DNA of 45,612 nucleotides from Macromonas nakdongensis (lineage in GTDB: Bacteria; Pseudomonadota; Gammaproteobacteria; Burkholderiales; Burkholderiaceae_C), in NCBI RefSeq assembly GCF_002837145.1, contig NZ_NWMV01000011.1, positions 1 through 45,612 on the forward strand, written 5' to 3'. Every line of letters starts with the position of its first letter. Position 1 is the first letter of the stretch. The notes under the pieces are model-generated. The model was not told where the DNA came from. It was given only the letters and a program-made list of their open reading frames with translations, and ran no database searches. Positions 1 through 7,929 of this stretch are shown in pieces. A program made the translations under genes and the position numbers.

Positions 1-663
1 CCCAACGGCGCCGGCAAAAGCACGCTGCTCAAAGGGCTGGCCGGCCTGATGCGGCCGCTGCAAGGCCGCGTCCAGGGCCCGGCAGCGCACGAAGTGGCCT
101 ACATGCCGCAAACGTCCCAGATCGACCGCAGCTTTCCCATCGGCGTGTTCGACATGGTGGCCATGGGCCTGTGGCGCGAGACCGGCGCCCTCGGTCGGCT
201 CGACCGGGCCCAGCGCGAACGCTGCCACGAGGCGCTGGCGGCGGTCGGCCTGTCCGGTTTCGGCCAGCGCACCCTCGACACCCTCTCGGGCGGACAGTTC
301 CAGCGCGCGCTGTTTGCCCGCCTGTCGCTGCAGAACGCCGCGCTGATCCTGCTGGACGAGCCCTTTGCCGCCGTGGACGAGCGCACCACCGAGGAACTCA
401 CCGCCATGCTGCAGCACTGGCAGCGCGAGGGCCGCACCGTCATCGCCGTGCTGCACGACCTGGAACTGGTGCGGCGCCATTTCGACCACGTGCTGCTGCT
501 GGCGCGCGAGGCCCTGGGCTGGGGGCGGCCGGACGAGGTGCTGGTGCCCGAACGCCTGGCGCGGGCGCGCGGCCTGCACGAAGCCTTCGACGACGACGCC
601 CCGCTGTGTGAGGCCTCCACCCCGGCCCGCCCCGGCGCCACAGAAAGCGCGGTGCACGCATGA
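1..663 (+). CDS. Zinc/manganese ABC importer ATPase (5' end outside window)
   Basis: Cytoplasmic ATPase that powers a metal-ion importer of the ZnuC/AztA type. The reading frame is already open at base 1, inside the Walker A motif (PNGAGKST), so the N-terminus lies upstream; 220 residues are visible. The ABC signature LSGGQFQR, Walker B (LILLDEP) and the H-loop histidine (VLHDLELV) follow in the expected order, so the visible part looks intact. Its stop overlaps the start of the permease gene by four bases (ATGA), and a metal-binding protein gene follows, giving a complete importer operon. The metal is inferred from those partners; zinc is favoured because of the His-rich binding protein. Confidence 0.93.
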   Translation, partial: PNGAGKSTLLKGLAGLMRPLQGRVQGPAAHEVAYMPQTSQIDRSFPIGVFDMVAMGLWRETGALGRLDRAQRERCHEALAAVGLSGFGQRTLDTLSGGQFQRALFARLSLQNAALILLDEPFAAVDERTTEELTAMLQHWQREGRTVIAVLHDLELVRRHFDHVLLLAREALGWGRPDEVLVPERLARARGLHEAFDDDAPLCEASTPARPGATESAVHA

Positions 664-1532
664 TGGACCTGCTCTGGCAGGGGCTGCTCGGCCCCTTCGT
701 CGAATTCGGCTTCATGAAACGCGCCTGGGCCGGCAGTCTGGTGCTGTCGCTCAGCGCCGCGCCACTCGGGGTCTTCCTGATGCTGCGCCGCATGAGCCTG
801 ATGGGCGACGCCGTGGCCCACGGCATCCTGCCGGGTGCCGCGCTGGGCTACCTCTACGCCGGCCTGTCGCTGGGCTGGATGACGCTGGGCGGCATCGCCG
901 CCGGCATGGTGGTGGCGGTGGTTTCGGGCCTGGTGGCGCGCTCCACCGTGCTCAAGGAAGACGCCAGCCTGGCCGCCTTCTACCTCCTGTCGCTGGCGGT
1001 GGGGGTGCTCATCGTCTCGACCCGCGGCAACAACGTGGATCTGCTGCACGTGCTCTTCGGTACGGTGCTGTCGCTCGACAACGACGCCCTGCTGCTGTTG
1101 GGCGCCCTGTCCAGCACCACCCTGCTGGGGCTGGCCCTCTTGTACCGGCCGCTGGTGCTGGAGTGCCTGGACCCGGCCTTTTTGCGCCAGGTCAGCCGCT
1201 GGAGTCCGGTGGCGCACTACGGCTTCCTGGGCCTGCTGGTGATCAACCTGGTGGCCGGCTTCCACGCCCTGGGCACCCTGATGTCGGTCGGCCTGTTGGT
1301 GCTGCCGGCCGCGTCGGCGCGTTTCTGGGTGCAGAAAGTCGGCGCCATGCTGGCGCTGGCGGCGGGCTTTGCGCTGCTGGGCTGCACCGCCGGCCTGCTG
1401 CTGTCCTTCCACGCCGACTGGCCCAGCGGCCCCACCATCGTCCTGTGCCTGGGCGGCATTTACCTGCTCTCACTCGTGCTGGGCCGCCAGGGCCTGTACC
1501 CATCCCGTCCCCATTCTCACCTCAGGGCCTGA
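660..1532 (+). CDS. Zinc/manganese ABC importer permease (ZnuB/AztB-like)
   Basis: Inner-membrane channel subunit of the metal importer, 290 residues, the usual length of the ABC-3 permease family. The sequence is a series of hydrophobic segments, with a conserved family stretch MLRRMSLMGDAVAHGILPGAALGY cut here to its core MGDAVAHGILPG near residues 45-56, and LMSVGLLVLPAASAR near the C-terminal third, where this family contacts the ATPase or lines the channel. The start ATG overlaps the upstream ATPase stop, which implies translational coupling. Eight bases separate it from the binding-protein gene. Membership in the zinc/manganese family is clear; the exact metal is not shown by this subunit. 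Confidence 0.92.
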   Translation: MMDLLWQGLLGPFVEFGFMKRAWAGSLVLSLSAAPLGVFLMLRRMSLMGDAVAHGILPGAALGYLYAGLSLGWMTLGGIAAGMVVAVVSGLVARSTVLKEDASLAAFYLLSLAVGVLIVSTRGNNVDLLHVLFGTVLSLDNDALLLLGALSSTTLLGLALLYRPLVLECLDPAFLRQVSRWSPVAHYGFLGLLVINLVAGFHALGTLMSVGLLVLPAASARFWVQKVGAMLALAAGFALLGCTAGLLLSFHADWPSGPTIVLCLGGIYLLSLVLGRQGLYPSRPHSHLRA

Positions 1533-1540
1533 AGCTGCGC

Positions 1541-2488
1541 ATGAAAACCCCCTCCATATCCACCCGCCTCCGCCACACCGCAGGGCTGCTGCTCAGCACC
1601 CTCGGCCTGGCCGTGGCCGCACCGGCCCCGGCCAGCGACAAGGTCCAGGCCGTGGCCACCTTCAGCATCCTGGGCGACCTGGTGCAACAGATTGGCGGCG
1701 ACCGGGTGGACGTGACGGTGCTGGTGGCCCCGGGGGGCGACAGCCACATGTTCCAGCCCAGCCCCACCCAGGCTCGCCGCGTGGGCCAGGCACAGGTGCT
1801 GTTTTCCAACGGCCTGGGCTACGAGCCCTGGGTGCTTCGGCTGTTGCAGTCGGCCCGCTTCAAGGGCCAGCACACGGTCGTGAGCGCAGGCGTCAGCCCC
1901 CTCAAGGCGGGTGGCGGCGCTGCGCCGGACGCGCACGGCCACCAGCACGGCCACGGCGCCAACGACCCGCACGCCTGGCAGGACGTGGCCCGCGTCAAAC
2001 GCTACGCCCAGAACATCGCCACCGGCCTGTGCACGGCCGACCGCACGGGCTGCCCCGTGTACCAGCGCAACGAACAGGCCTACCAGGCCGAACTCGACGC
2101 CCTGGACCGCGAAATCCGCGCGGCCTGGAGCGCGGTGCCCCCGGCACAGCGCCAGGTCATCACCTCGCACGACGCCTTCGCCTACTACGGCCAGGCCTAT
2201 GGCGTGCGCTTCCTCGCGGCGCAGGGGTCGAACACCGGTTCCAACGCCTCGGTGCAGAACGTGGCCAAGCTGGTGCGCCAGATCAAGGCCGAGCGCATCC
2301 AGGCCCTGTTCGTGGAAAACATCTCGGACCCGCGGCTGGTCGAACAGATCGCCCGCGAAACCGGCACCCGGCCCGCCGGCACCCTGTTTTCCGACTCGCT
2401 CACCGCCGCAGACGGCCCCGCGCCCAGCTACCTGGCGCTGATGCGCCACAACACGCACGCCCTGGTCAAAGCCGTGCAGGGCCGCTGA
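1541..2488 (+). CDS. Periplasmic zinc/manganese-binding protein (ZnuA/AztC-like)
   Basis: Substrate-binding protein of the importer, 315 residues, family PF01297. The chosen ATG gives a signal peptide with a basic start (MKTPSISTRLRH) and a hydrophobic core before AAPAPAS. Likely metal ligands of the family are visible: His in GGDSHMFQP, His in NDPHAWQD, His in SHDAFAYYG and Asp in FSDSL. A His-rich loop (HGHQHGHG) just before NDPHAW is typical of zinc-specific members. Two cysteines seven residues apart (LCTADRTGC) could form a disulfide, as reported for AztC-type proteins. It is the third gene of the operon; no regulatory site was seen inside the window because the promoter lies upstream. 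Confidence 0.92.
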   Translation: MKTPSISTRLRHTAGLLLSTLGLAVAAPAPASDKVQAVATFSILGDLVQQIGGDRVDVTVLVAPGGDSHMFQPSPTQARRVGQAQVLFSNGLGYEPWVLRLLQSARFKGQHTVVSAGVSPLKAGGGAAPDAHGHQHGHGANDPHAWQDVARVKRYAQNIATGLCTADRTGCPVYQRNEQAYQAELDALDREIRAAWSAVPPAQRQVITSHDAFAYYGQAYGVRFLAAQGSNTGSNASVQNVAKLVRQIKAERIQALFVENISDPRLVEQIARETGTRPAGTLFSDSLTAADGPAPSYLALMRHNTHALVKAVQGR

Positions 2489-2506
2489 GCCCCAAGCCGG
2501 CGCCGC

Positions 2507-3178
2507 TCAGGCGTCGGCGGCTGAAGCGGCCTGGGCCGCGATTTCGCGCAGGGCCTGTTCGTAGGCCTCGACCGGCTGGCCGCCCGAGATCAGGTGGCGC
2601 CGGTTGACGATGACGGCCGGCACCGCGCGGATGCCGGCCTGGGTGAAGAAGGCTTCGCTCTCGCGCACAGCGTCGGCGTATTCGTCACTGGCCAGGATGG
2701 CGTGGGCCCGGGCCGAATCCAGCCCGGCGTCCACCGCGGCCTGCACCAGCACAGCCGGCTCGTCCATGGCCTGGCGGTCGCGGTGGCAGGCCATCAGCAG
2801 GGCCATTTTCAGGGCCAGCTGGCGCTCGGGGTGTGCCTCGCCGGCCCAGTGCAACAGGCGGTGGGCGTTGAAGGTGTTGTAGATGCGGCCCCGGCCATCG
2901 GGGTTGAACTCGAAGCCCACCGCGGCCCCGCGCTCGCGGATGGTCTGGCGGATCTGCGCCTGCTGTTCGGAAGTGGAGCCGTATTTTTCGCTCAGGTGTT
3001 CGCCAATGTCCTGGCCCCCCGGGCCCATGCCCGGGTTCAACTCGAAGGGGTGGACACGCACCAAGGCCACCACCTCGGGGTGCAGGCGCTCCAGGGCCAA
3101 GGCCAGGGACGACAGGCCCACGGCACACCAGGGGCAGGAAATGTCGGAAACGAAATCGATCTGCACGGTCTGTGTCAT
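2507..3178 (-). CDS. DsbA-family thiol oxidoreductase, FrnE-like
   Basis: Thioredoxin-fold protein of 223 residues in the FrnE/2-hydroxychromene-2-carboxylate isomerase branch of the DsbA family. The redox motif CPWC is at residues 15-18 right after the first beta strand (IDFVSDIS), and the cis-proline segment GIRAVPAVIVN is in the C-terminal third. There is no signal peptide, so it is expected to be cytoplasmic, unlike true DsbA. FrnE proteins are thought to act as disulfide oxidoreductases or isomerases in stress; the substrate here is unknown. It lies 36 bases downstream of the antiporter gene on the same strand and ends tail-to-tail with the metal-binding protein gene. Confidence 0.88.
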   Translation of the reverse strand: MTQTVQIDFVSDISCPWCAVGLSSLALALERLHPEVVALVRVHPFELNPGMGPGGQDIGEHLSEKYGSTSEQQAQIRQTIRERGAAVGFEFNPDGRGRIYNTFNAHRLLHWAGEAHPERQLALKMALLMACHRDRQAMDEPAVLVQAAVDAGLDSARAHAILASDEYADAVRESEAFFTQAGIRAVPAVIVNRRHLISGGQPVEAYEQALREIAAQAASAADA

Positions 3179-3214
3179 GGCCAGGAAAGGGAATTGGAGG
3201 TGTGGGGCCCGGGG

Positions 3215-4471
3215 TCAAAGCAGGCGGAACGCCAGCACCGCCACCAGGGTTGGGGGCAGGGCGGCTACCAGCAGACCCAAGGGGTTGATGGTGCCATCCT
3301 CGAATTTTCCACGCAGGATGGACACCCCGGCCGGGTTGGGGGCATTGGCGATCACCGTCAGGCCGCCACCGGTGACGGCACCGGCCACCAGGGCGATCTT
3401 GAACTCGTCGCTCAAGCCTTCCACCAACGAACCGAGGTAGGTGAGCGCGGCGTTGTCGGTGATGGCCGTCAACGCCGTGGCCCCAAAATACACCGTGGTG
3501 GCATCCATCTGCATCAGCACCGGCTGCAACCACCACTGCTGCTGCCCACCCAGCACCACCAGCCCTGCCAGGAAGAAGGCCACCAGCAGGCCTTCACGCA
3601 GGATCAGGCGGTCCTGGTGACGGGCGTAAGCGGTGGCAAAGCCCATGAAGAACAGGAACAAGCCCATGAACACGGCCGCGTGGTGGGCAAACACCACGAC
3701 GCCCAACAGAAACAGCAGGTGCACCGCCACCACCGGCCAAGGCACCGCAGCCGTCTGCTGCACCGGCGACTGGGCCATGTGCCCCAGTTCGCGGCGGAAC
3801 AGCAACATGGCAGAACCGGCATTCACCAACACCGCCACAGCGGCTTTCCAGCCGAAGTTGGACACCATGAACCACAGGTCCCAGTTCCACTGGGCCGCCA
3901 CCATCAGCACCGGGGGTGCGGCAAAGGGGGTGAGCGTGCCTCCGATCGAAATGTTGACGAACAGCACCCCCACCGTGGTGTAGCGCAGCACACGCGACAC
4001 CGGCTGCGCGAACAGGGTGTCGCGCAGCATCAGGGCGGCCAGGGTCATGGCCGCCGGTTCGGTGATGAAAGACCCGAGCAGGGGCACCAGGGCCAGCACC
4101 AGAAAGTACATGGCCATGCCCCGCGGCATGGGCAAAAAAGTGGCCACCAGGCGCACCAAGGCACCGGCGAACTGCAAGATGGCCCGGGTGCCTGCGATCA
4201 CCATGATCGCGAACACGAACATGGGTTCGGTGAAGTTCCGGCTGTCGAGGTAGGCGGTGGCGGCCTGCTTGCCGCTGATGGCGAACATGAAGACCATGAG
4301 CACCATGGCCCAGAAACCGAACACCACCTCGACCTCGCCCAGCAGGTGCCAGATGCCGGCGTGGCGCGGCTGGGCGTGCGCCAGGCGCTCGAAAAATTTG
4401 GTGGAAAACGTGTGCAGGACGGCCAGCCCGAACAGGGCAGCACCGATGGTCTGGATCAGTGTGGGATTCAT
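3215..4471 (-). CDS. Putative Na+/H+ antiporter (PF07399-like membrane protein)
   Basis: Polytopic inner-membrane protein of 418 residues, rich in long hydrophobic segments, resembling the putative Na+/H+ antiporter family. Recognisable family stretches include SRNFTEPMFVFAIMVIAGT, GSFITEPAAMTLAALML and NISIGGTLTPFAAPPVLMV; the small-residue motif GGTLTPFAAPPV is typical of ion-coupled carriers related to NhaD/ArsB. The start is set at the ATG at 4471 (MNPTLIQTIG), where the conserved hydrophobic N-terminus begins; in-frame GTG at 4525 and ATG at 4510 are possible but would add a charged, poorly conserved leader. Transport function is inferred from family only. Confidence 0.82.
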   Translation of the reverse strand: MNPTLIQTIGAALFGLAVLHTFSTKFFERLAHAQPRHAGIWHLLGEVEVVFGFWAMVLMVFMFAISGKQAATAYLDSRNFTEPMFVFAIMVIAGTRAILQFAGALVRLVATFLPMPRGMAMYFLVLALVPLLGSFITEPAAMTLAALMLRDTLFAQPVSRVLRYTTVGVLFVNISIGGTLTPFAAPPVLMVAAQWNWDLWFMVSNFGWKAAVAVLVNAGSAMLLFRRELGHMAQSPVQQTAAVPWPVVAVHLLFLLGVVVFAHHAAVFMGLFLFFMGFATAYARHQDRLILREGLLVAFFLAGLVVLGGQQQWWLQPVLMQMDATTVYFGATALTAITDNAALTYLGSLVEGLSDEFKIALVAGAVTGGGLTVIANAPNPAGVSILRGKFEDGTINPLGLLVAALPPTLVAVLAFRLL

Positions 4472-4627
4472 GGGTCGAGGAAGTGCCGCGAGGCGGCCCG
4501 ACCTTCGCATGAACCTGCCCACCACCCATCCGCGGAATGGACACCCGTTTGCAGTTTAGTCCGAAACGCAATTCCCCGCGTGTGCACAGGGAACTGGCGC
4601 GGCGAACCCTGGCCTGTACCGCCCGGG

Positions 4628-4888
4628 TCAGCGGGCGTCCGGCAGCTCGATCTTGACTTCCAGCACTTCCAGGTTGTCCTGGCGGTCCAGCTGCACCTTG
4701 ATGTCGTCCGGGTTGATCTTGATGTACTTGCCGATCACCGCCACCAATTCCTGCTGCAAGGCAGGCAGGTAGTCGGGTTCGGCGGCGTTGCGGCCGGACC
4801 GTTCGTGGGCCAGGATGATCTGCAGGCGTTCTTTGGCGACGCTGGCCGTCTTCTTTTTTTCGCCCAACAGGAAAGACAGGAAGGACAT
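4628..4888 (-). CDS. minE: MinE, cell division topological specificity factor
   Basis: Drives pole-to-pole oscillation of MinD/MinC by stimulating the MinD ATPase. The 86-residue product starts [16 protein letters not shown], the N-terminal membrane-binding amphipathic segment, followed by [16 protein letters not shown], the anti-MinCD contact region, and a C-terminal dimerisation domain ([18 protein letters not shown]). The ATG at 4888 is preferred over a GTG nine bases upstream, because that GTG lies inside the strong GGGAGG ribosome site. This ribosome site also overlaps the minD stop codon, so minE is probably coupled to minD. It is the last gene of minC-minD-minE. Confidence 0.97.
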   Translation of the reverse strand: MSFLSFLLGEKKKTASVAKERLQIILAHERSGRNAAEPDYLPALQQELVAVIGKYIKINPDDIKVQLDRQDNLEVLEVKIELPDAR

Positions 4889-4893
4889 GCCGC

Positions 4894-5706
4894 TCACCTC
4901 CCGAACAGGCGTTTGAAGAAGCCCGGTTTTTCGGCCTCAATGAAGCGCAGCGGCTTGTCTTCGCCGAGGAAGCGCTCGATCACGTCCTTGTAGGCCTCGG
5001 ACACGTCGCTGCCCTGCATGTGCACCGCCGGCACGCCTTGGTTGGAGGCTTGCAGCACGCTTTCGCTTTCCGGGATCACGCCGATCAGCGGGATGCGCAG
5101 GATGTCCTGGATGTCTTCCAGCGACAGCATCTGCCCGTCTTGCACCCGGGTCGGGTTGTAGCGGGTGATGAGCAGGTGCTCCTTGATCGGCTCGCCGCCG
5201 TCCATGGCGCGCTGGGTCTTGCTGCCCAGCATGCCCAGGATGCGGTCGCTGTCGCGCACGCTGGAAACCTCGGGGTTTGTCACCACCAGGGCCTCGTCGG
5301 CGTAGTGCATGGCCATGAGCGCACCGGTCTCAATGCCCGCGGGCGAATCGCAGACGATGTAGTCGAACTCCATGGCGGCCAGGTTTTTGAGCACGCGCTC
5401 CACGCCTTCCTGGGTGAGTGCGTCCTTGTCGCGCGTCTGGCTGGCGGCCAGCACGTACAAGTTCTCGCACTGCTTGTCTTTGATGAGCGCCTGGTTCAGG
5501 TTGGCTTCGTTGTGGATGACGTTGATGAAGTCGTACACCACGCGCCGTTCACAGCCCATGATCAGGTCGAGGTTGCGCAAGCCGACGTCGAAGTCGATGA
5601 CGACGGTCTTGAAGCCCTTGAGCGCGAGGCCGGTGGCAAAGCTGGCGCTGGTGGTGGTTTTGCCCACACCGCCCTTGCCGGAAGTCACGACAACGATTTT
5701 GGCCAT
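4894..5706 (-). CDS. minD: MinD, septum-site-determining ATPase
   Basis: Membrane-cycling ATPase of the Min system, 270 residues. The deviant Walker A motif KGGVGKTT is at residues 11-18, switch I/II regions follow ([21 protein letters not shown]), and the C-terminus ([11 protein letters not shown]) is the amphipathic membrane-targeting helix. It recruits MinC to the membrane near the poles to block FtsZ assembly, and MinE releases it. It lies 21 bases after minC, and its last codons carry the minE ribosome site. All key residues are present. Confidence 0.98.
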   Translation of the reverse strand: MAKIVVVTSGKGGVGKTTTSASFATGLALKGFKTVVIDFDVGLRNLDLIMGCERRVVYDFINVIHNEANLNQALIKDKQCENLYVLAASQTRDKDALTQEGVERVLKNLAAMEFDYIVCDSPAGIETGALMAMHYADEALVVTNPEVSSVRDSDRILGMLGSKTQRAMDGGEPIKEHLLITRYNPTRVQDGQMLSLEDIQDILRIPLIGVIPESESVLQASNQGVPAVHMQGSDVSEAYKDVIERFLGEDKPLRFIEAEKPGFFKRLFGR

Positions 5707-5727
5707 TTTGGGGGTTCTTTCAATGCA

Positions 5728-6465
5728 TCAAAGGATGAGTTCGAGCAACAGCTTGTCGCCGTCGGGGCCGCTGTGCAGGCGCACCTGGGCCGGTTTGCCG
5801 CGCACATTGTCGGGCAAAGCCACGTCGCTGGTGCGGTACACGCCGGCGATGGAGACCAGTTCGGCCTCCAGCGACTGGGCGAAGATGCGCGCGTCGGCGT
5901 TGCCCAGGGCACCGGCGATGGCCTTGCCGCGCAGGGGCGCGTAAACGTGGATGTGGCCGTCGGCGATGACTTCGGCCCCGGGGTTGACCATGGCCAGCAC
6001 CACCAGGTCGCGCCCACGGGCGTAGACCTGCTGGCCGGAGCGCAGTGGCCGGTCCACCACCAGGGCTGGGGGAGTATTGGGCACGGCCGCAGGTGCGGGC
6101 GGCGGGGGGGGCGGTGCCGCGTTCTGGGCCCGCACCCAACTGGCTTCGTCTGCCCGCACCAGCCCGGCACTGGCCGCGGCATTCTGGTGTGCCGGGCTGC
6201 CACCGCGGTAGGCCACCGGTTTCAGGCGGAAGCGGCGCAACACCGCCAGCACGGCCTGCATTTCCAAGGGGCTGGTGGCACCTTCCAGGCCGGTCATGTC
6301 GATCAGCAGCGGGTCCTGGTCGAAAAAGTCGGGGGTGCTGCCGAAACGCCCGGTCAGGTCCTGTTCCAGCACCGCCGGGTCGGCCGAACGCAGCAACAGC
6401 GCCACCAAGGGCAGTTGTGCGCTCTTGATTTCGAAGGACACGGCGCCGGCGGCGGGAGAAGACAT
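5728..6465 (-). CDS. minC: MinC, septum-site-determining inhibitor of FtsZ
   Basis: Inhibits FtsZ polymerisation away from mid-cell. About 245 residues: an N-terminal FtsZ-inhibiting domain (FEIKSAQLPLVALLLR), a Pro/Ala-rich linker (AAPPPPPPAPAAVP), and a C-terminal beta-helix domain that binds MinD (GQQVYARGRDLVVLAMVNPGAEVIADGHIHVYAPLRGKA; key stretch GAEVIADGHIHVYAPLRG). The ATG at 6465 (MSSPAAG) is chosen; an in-frame TTG at 6489 would add eight residues not expected in the family, and neither start has a strong ribosome site. A TAAGAT hexamer on the minus strand at 6490-6495 could be its -10 element, without a convincing -35. Confidence 0.95.
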   Translation of the reverse strand: MSSPAAGAVSFEIKSAQLPLVALLLRSADPAVLEQDLTGRFGSTPDFFDQDPLLIDMTGLEGATSPLEMQAVLAVLRRFRLKPVAYRGGSPAHQNAAASAGLVRADEASWVRAQNAAPPPPPPAPAAVPNTPPALVVDRPLRSGQQVYARGRDLVVLAMVNPGAEVIADGHIHVYAPLRGKAIAGALGNADARIFAQSLEAELVSIAGVYRTSDVALPDNVRGKPAQVRLHSGPDGDKLLLELIL

Positions 6466-6603
6466 GCGGTGTGGGCGGGGAAAACTCAAATCTTAACAGT
6501 CGGCACCACACATTCTGGAGAGTGCTGGGCCATGGTGCACCCGGGTTCCTGGCGCACGCCCAGGTTTGCCATGGCTATTTGTCTTTGTTCTTATTTTTCA
6601 AAA

Positions 6604-6618
6604 TAGTCGTAGTAGTAG
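6604..6618 (+). other. DnaA-trio-like TAG array in copy A
   Basis: Reads TAG TCG TAG TAG TAG directly after an AT-rich run and directly before a GC block and the first DnaA-box-like site (6633-6641). In known origins, repeated 5'-TAG-3' trinucleotides (DnaA-trios) in this order guide the DnaA filament onto single-stranded DNA. Four of five triplets are exact TAG. Confidence 0.65.
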
Positions 6619-6632
6619 AGCCCGCCCCTGGC

Positions 6633-6641
6633 TGTGCACAA
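6633..6641 (-). promoter_or_regulatory. DnaA-box-like site A1 (TTGTGCACA on the minus strand)
   Basis: Plus-strand TGTGCACAA, eleven to fourteen bases past the TAG array, in the position of the trio-proximal DnaA box. It differs from TTATNCACA at the third base; G at that position is accepted in high-GC bacteria. The aligned site in copy B is a full palindrome. Confidence 0.55.
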
Positions 6642-6750
6642 GACCCAAAAAACCCGTCGGATCATGCACTTGCTTGCGTGTCAAAGGTGTGGACCGAGGG
6701 CCGGCAAGGGCGTGGGCGATTGGGTACAACTTTCCACTTGCTCTTCGAGC

Positions 6751-6759
6751 TGTGGATAA
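6751..6759 (-). promoter_or_regulatory. Consensus DnaA box A2 (TTATCCACA on the minus strand)
   Basis: TGTGGATAA on the plus strand is an exact match to the strongest E. coli-type DnaA box. The aligned position in copy B (10781-10789) reads TGTGAACAA, two changes away. Confidence 0.7.
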
Positions 6760-6778
6760 GATTCAACTTGTTCAAGTT

Positions 6779-6787
6779 TTGTCCACA
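6779..6787 (+). promoter_or_regulatory. DnaA box A3 (TTGTCCACA)
   Basis: TTGTCCACA is the preferred DnaA box form in high-GC genomes. It is followed by a weaker inverted site TGTGGATGG at 6792-6800. The box is conserved exactly in copy B at 10809-10817. Confidence 0.6.
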
Positions 6788-6801
6788 GGGTTGTGGATGG
6801 C

Positions 6802-6827
6802 AAAAAAAAACCAGCCCGGAGGCTGGT
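6802..6827 (-). terminator. Rho-independent terminator of the Spy-like gene
   Basis: On the minus strand the stem ACCAGCC / GGCTGGT (6821-6827 and 6810-6816) with a short TCCG loop is followed by a run of nine T. It lies about 23 bases after the stop of the Spy-like gene and ends transcription before copy A. Confidence 0.88.
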
Positions 6828-6849
6828 GTGGGGCAAAAGTGGCCAGGAT

Positions 6850-7365
6850 TCAGCCGTGGCGGTGTCCATGCGGGCCACCATGGCGGCCGGGACCGCCCAT
6901 GCCGTCGAGGCGCAGGTGCTGGGCGTCGAACACTTTTTGCTGTTCGGGGCTGAGCGTGGCGTAGAAGCGCTGCAGGGCTTCGATCCGTTGGCCCATGCGG
7001 GCCTGGCGGGCAGCCTGGAAGGCCTGCATCTTTTCCAGGCGTTGCGGCGTGGTGAGCCGCGTCCAGTCGTCACGCTCCAGCCCTTGGTGCGGGGTGGGAC
7101 TGGTTTGCAGGGCCTGGGTGAACTGCTTCCAGGCGCCTTCCTGGGCCGGGGTCAGTTTTAGGGCGGCCTTCAGTTGGGCCTGGTGTTCGGCCATGCGTTG
7201 GGCCCCACGTTCGGCGTGGCGCTGGTGCAGGCGTTCGGCGCGCGGACCATCGGCCGGGCCGTGGCAGGTGCCGCGGTCGCCGGTGGCGGCCCAGGCGGCG
7301 GCGGTGGTGCCCAGCACGCCGGCGGCGGCCAGGGTCAGGAGAAGGCGTTGGGTGCGGCGTTTCAT
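6850..7365 (-). CDS. Periplasmic Spy/CpxP-like LTXXQ protein
   Basis: Probable periplasmic chaperone or metal-stress protein of about 171 residues. The start at 7365 has an AGGA ribosome site eight bases upstream and gives a signal peptide (MKRRTQRLLLTLAAAGVLG) with a likely cleavage after AAWA. The mature part is helical and charged, with two LTXXQ-type motifs (LTPAQ and LSPEQQ), and ends in a His/Gly-rich tail (GGPGRHGGPHGHRHG) that could bind metal. It is 112 bases downstream of cueR on the same strand, followed by a terminator. Its place beside copper genes suggests a role in copper stress, but that is context only. Confidence 0.82.
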   Translation of the reverse strand: MKRRTQRLLLTLAAAGVLGTTAAAWAATGDRGTCHGPADGPRAERLHQRHAERGAQRMAEHQAQLKAALKLTPAQEGAWKQFTQALQTSPTPHQGLERDDWTRLTTPQRLEKMQAFQAARQARMGQRIEALQRFYATLSPEQQKVFDAQHLRLDGMGGPGRHGGPHGHRHG

Positions 7366-7477
7366 GGTGTGTCCTTTCGTGTGAACCACCCGGTGGTGGG
7401 GTGTGTTCAGTGTCCGTGGCCCATGTGTCGCGGGTGTGCGCCAAAAGTTGCGCTTGTGTAAAGCCTGGCCGCGGCGT

Positions 7478-7918
7478 TCAGGGGCGGGCCAGGTCGTCGA
7501 GGATGGGGCAATCCGGCCGGTCGTTGCCCTGGCAGCACTGGGTCAGGTGTTGCAGGCTGCGCTCCATGGCCTGCAGCTGTTCGATGCGCAGCCGCAGTGC
7601 CGCGACGTGGCGCTGGGCGATGCGCTTGACCTGGCCGCTGGTGCGGGCCTGGTCGTGCCACAGACCGACGAGCTCGCCGATGTCGGCCATGGAGAAACCC
7701 AGGTCGCGGGCGCGCTTGACGAAGCGCAGGGTGTGCACGTCGGCGGCGCTGTAGAGGCGGTAGCCGCTGTCGGTGCGGCCCACCGGGGCCAGCAGCCCGA
7801 GCGCCTCGTAGTGCCGCACCATCTTGGCCGACACGCCCGACAGGGCCGCGGCCTGGCCGATGTGCACCGGCCAGTTGCTGCCGCCGCGGTCGGACGGCGG
7901 GGTGGCATGGGCCTGCAT
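7478..7918 (-). CDS. cueR: CueR-type copper-responsive MerR-family regulator
   Basis: Cytoplasmic Cu(I) sensor and activator, 146 residues. An N-terminal MerR winged helix (HIGQAAALSGVSAKMVRHYE; MVRHYEALGLL) is followed by a dimerisation helix and the metal loop. Cys129 and Cys137 (CQGNDRPDC) reproduce the spacing of the two CueR copper ligands, and Ser94 (TSGQVK) sits where CueR has Ser rather than the Cys used by divalent-metal sensors, so a monovalent metal is expected. An N-terminal extension of about 16 residues precedes the usual start. It lies 11 bases after copZ and probably controls both the copZ-cueR and copA promoters. Confidence 0.92.
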   Translation of the reverse strand: MQAHATPPSDRGGSNWPVHIGQAAALSGVSAKMVRHYEALGLLAPVGRTDSGYRLYSAADVHTLRFVKRARDLGFSMADIGELVGLWHDQARTSGQVKRIAQRHVAALRLRIEQLQAMERSLQHLTQCCQGNDRPDCPILDDLARP

Positions 7919-7929
7919 TCGGGCGGGTG

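Larger units (their letters stand above)
6592..6797 (+). repeat. Origin-like element, copy A
   Basis: Non-coding stretch that aligns collinearly, with an almost constant offset of 4,029-4,030 bases, to copy B at 10621-10827. It has the order described for bacterial basal origin unwinding systems: an AT-rich run (TATTTTTCAAAATAG), a TAG trinucleotide array, a GC-rich block (6620-6632), then DnaA-box-like sites, including the exact consensus TGTGGATAA at 6751-6759. The segment shared with copy B includes GGGCGATTGGG near 6714. It fills most of the gene-free gap between minC and the Spy-like gene. The rest of the gap (6466-6591) shows no gene. Function as an origin is inference. Confidence 0.75.

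Noticed and set aside
4472-4627. Possible small gene or terminator between minE and the antiporter
   Set aside because: No frame with coding character and ribosome site; the partial pairing of GAATTCCCC-like and CAGGGAACT segments is weak.
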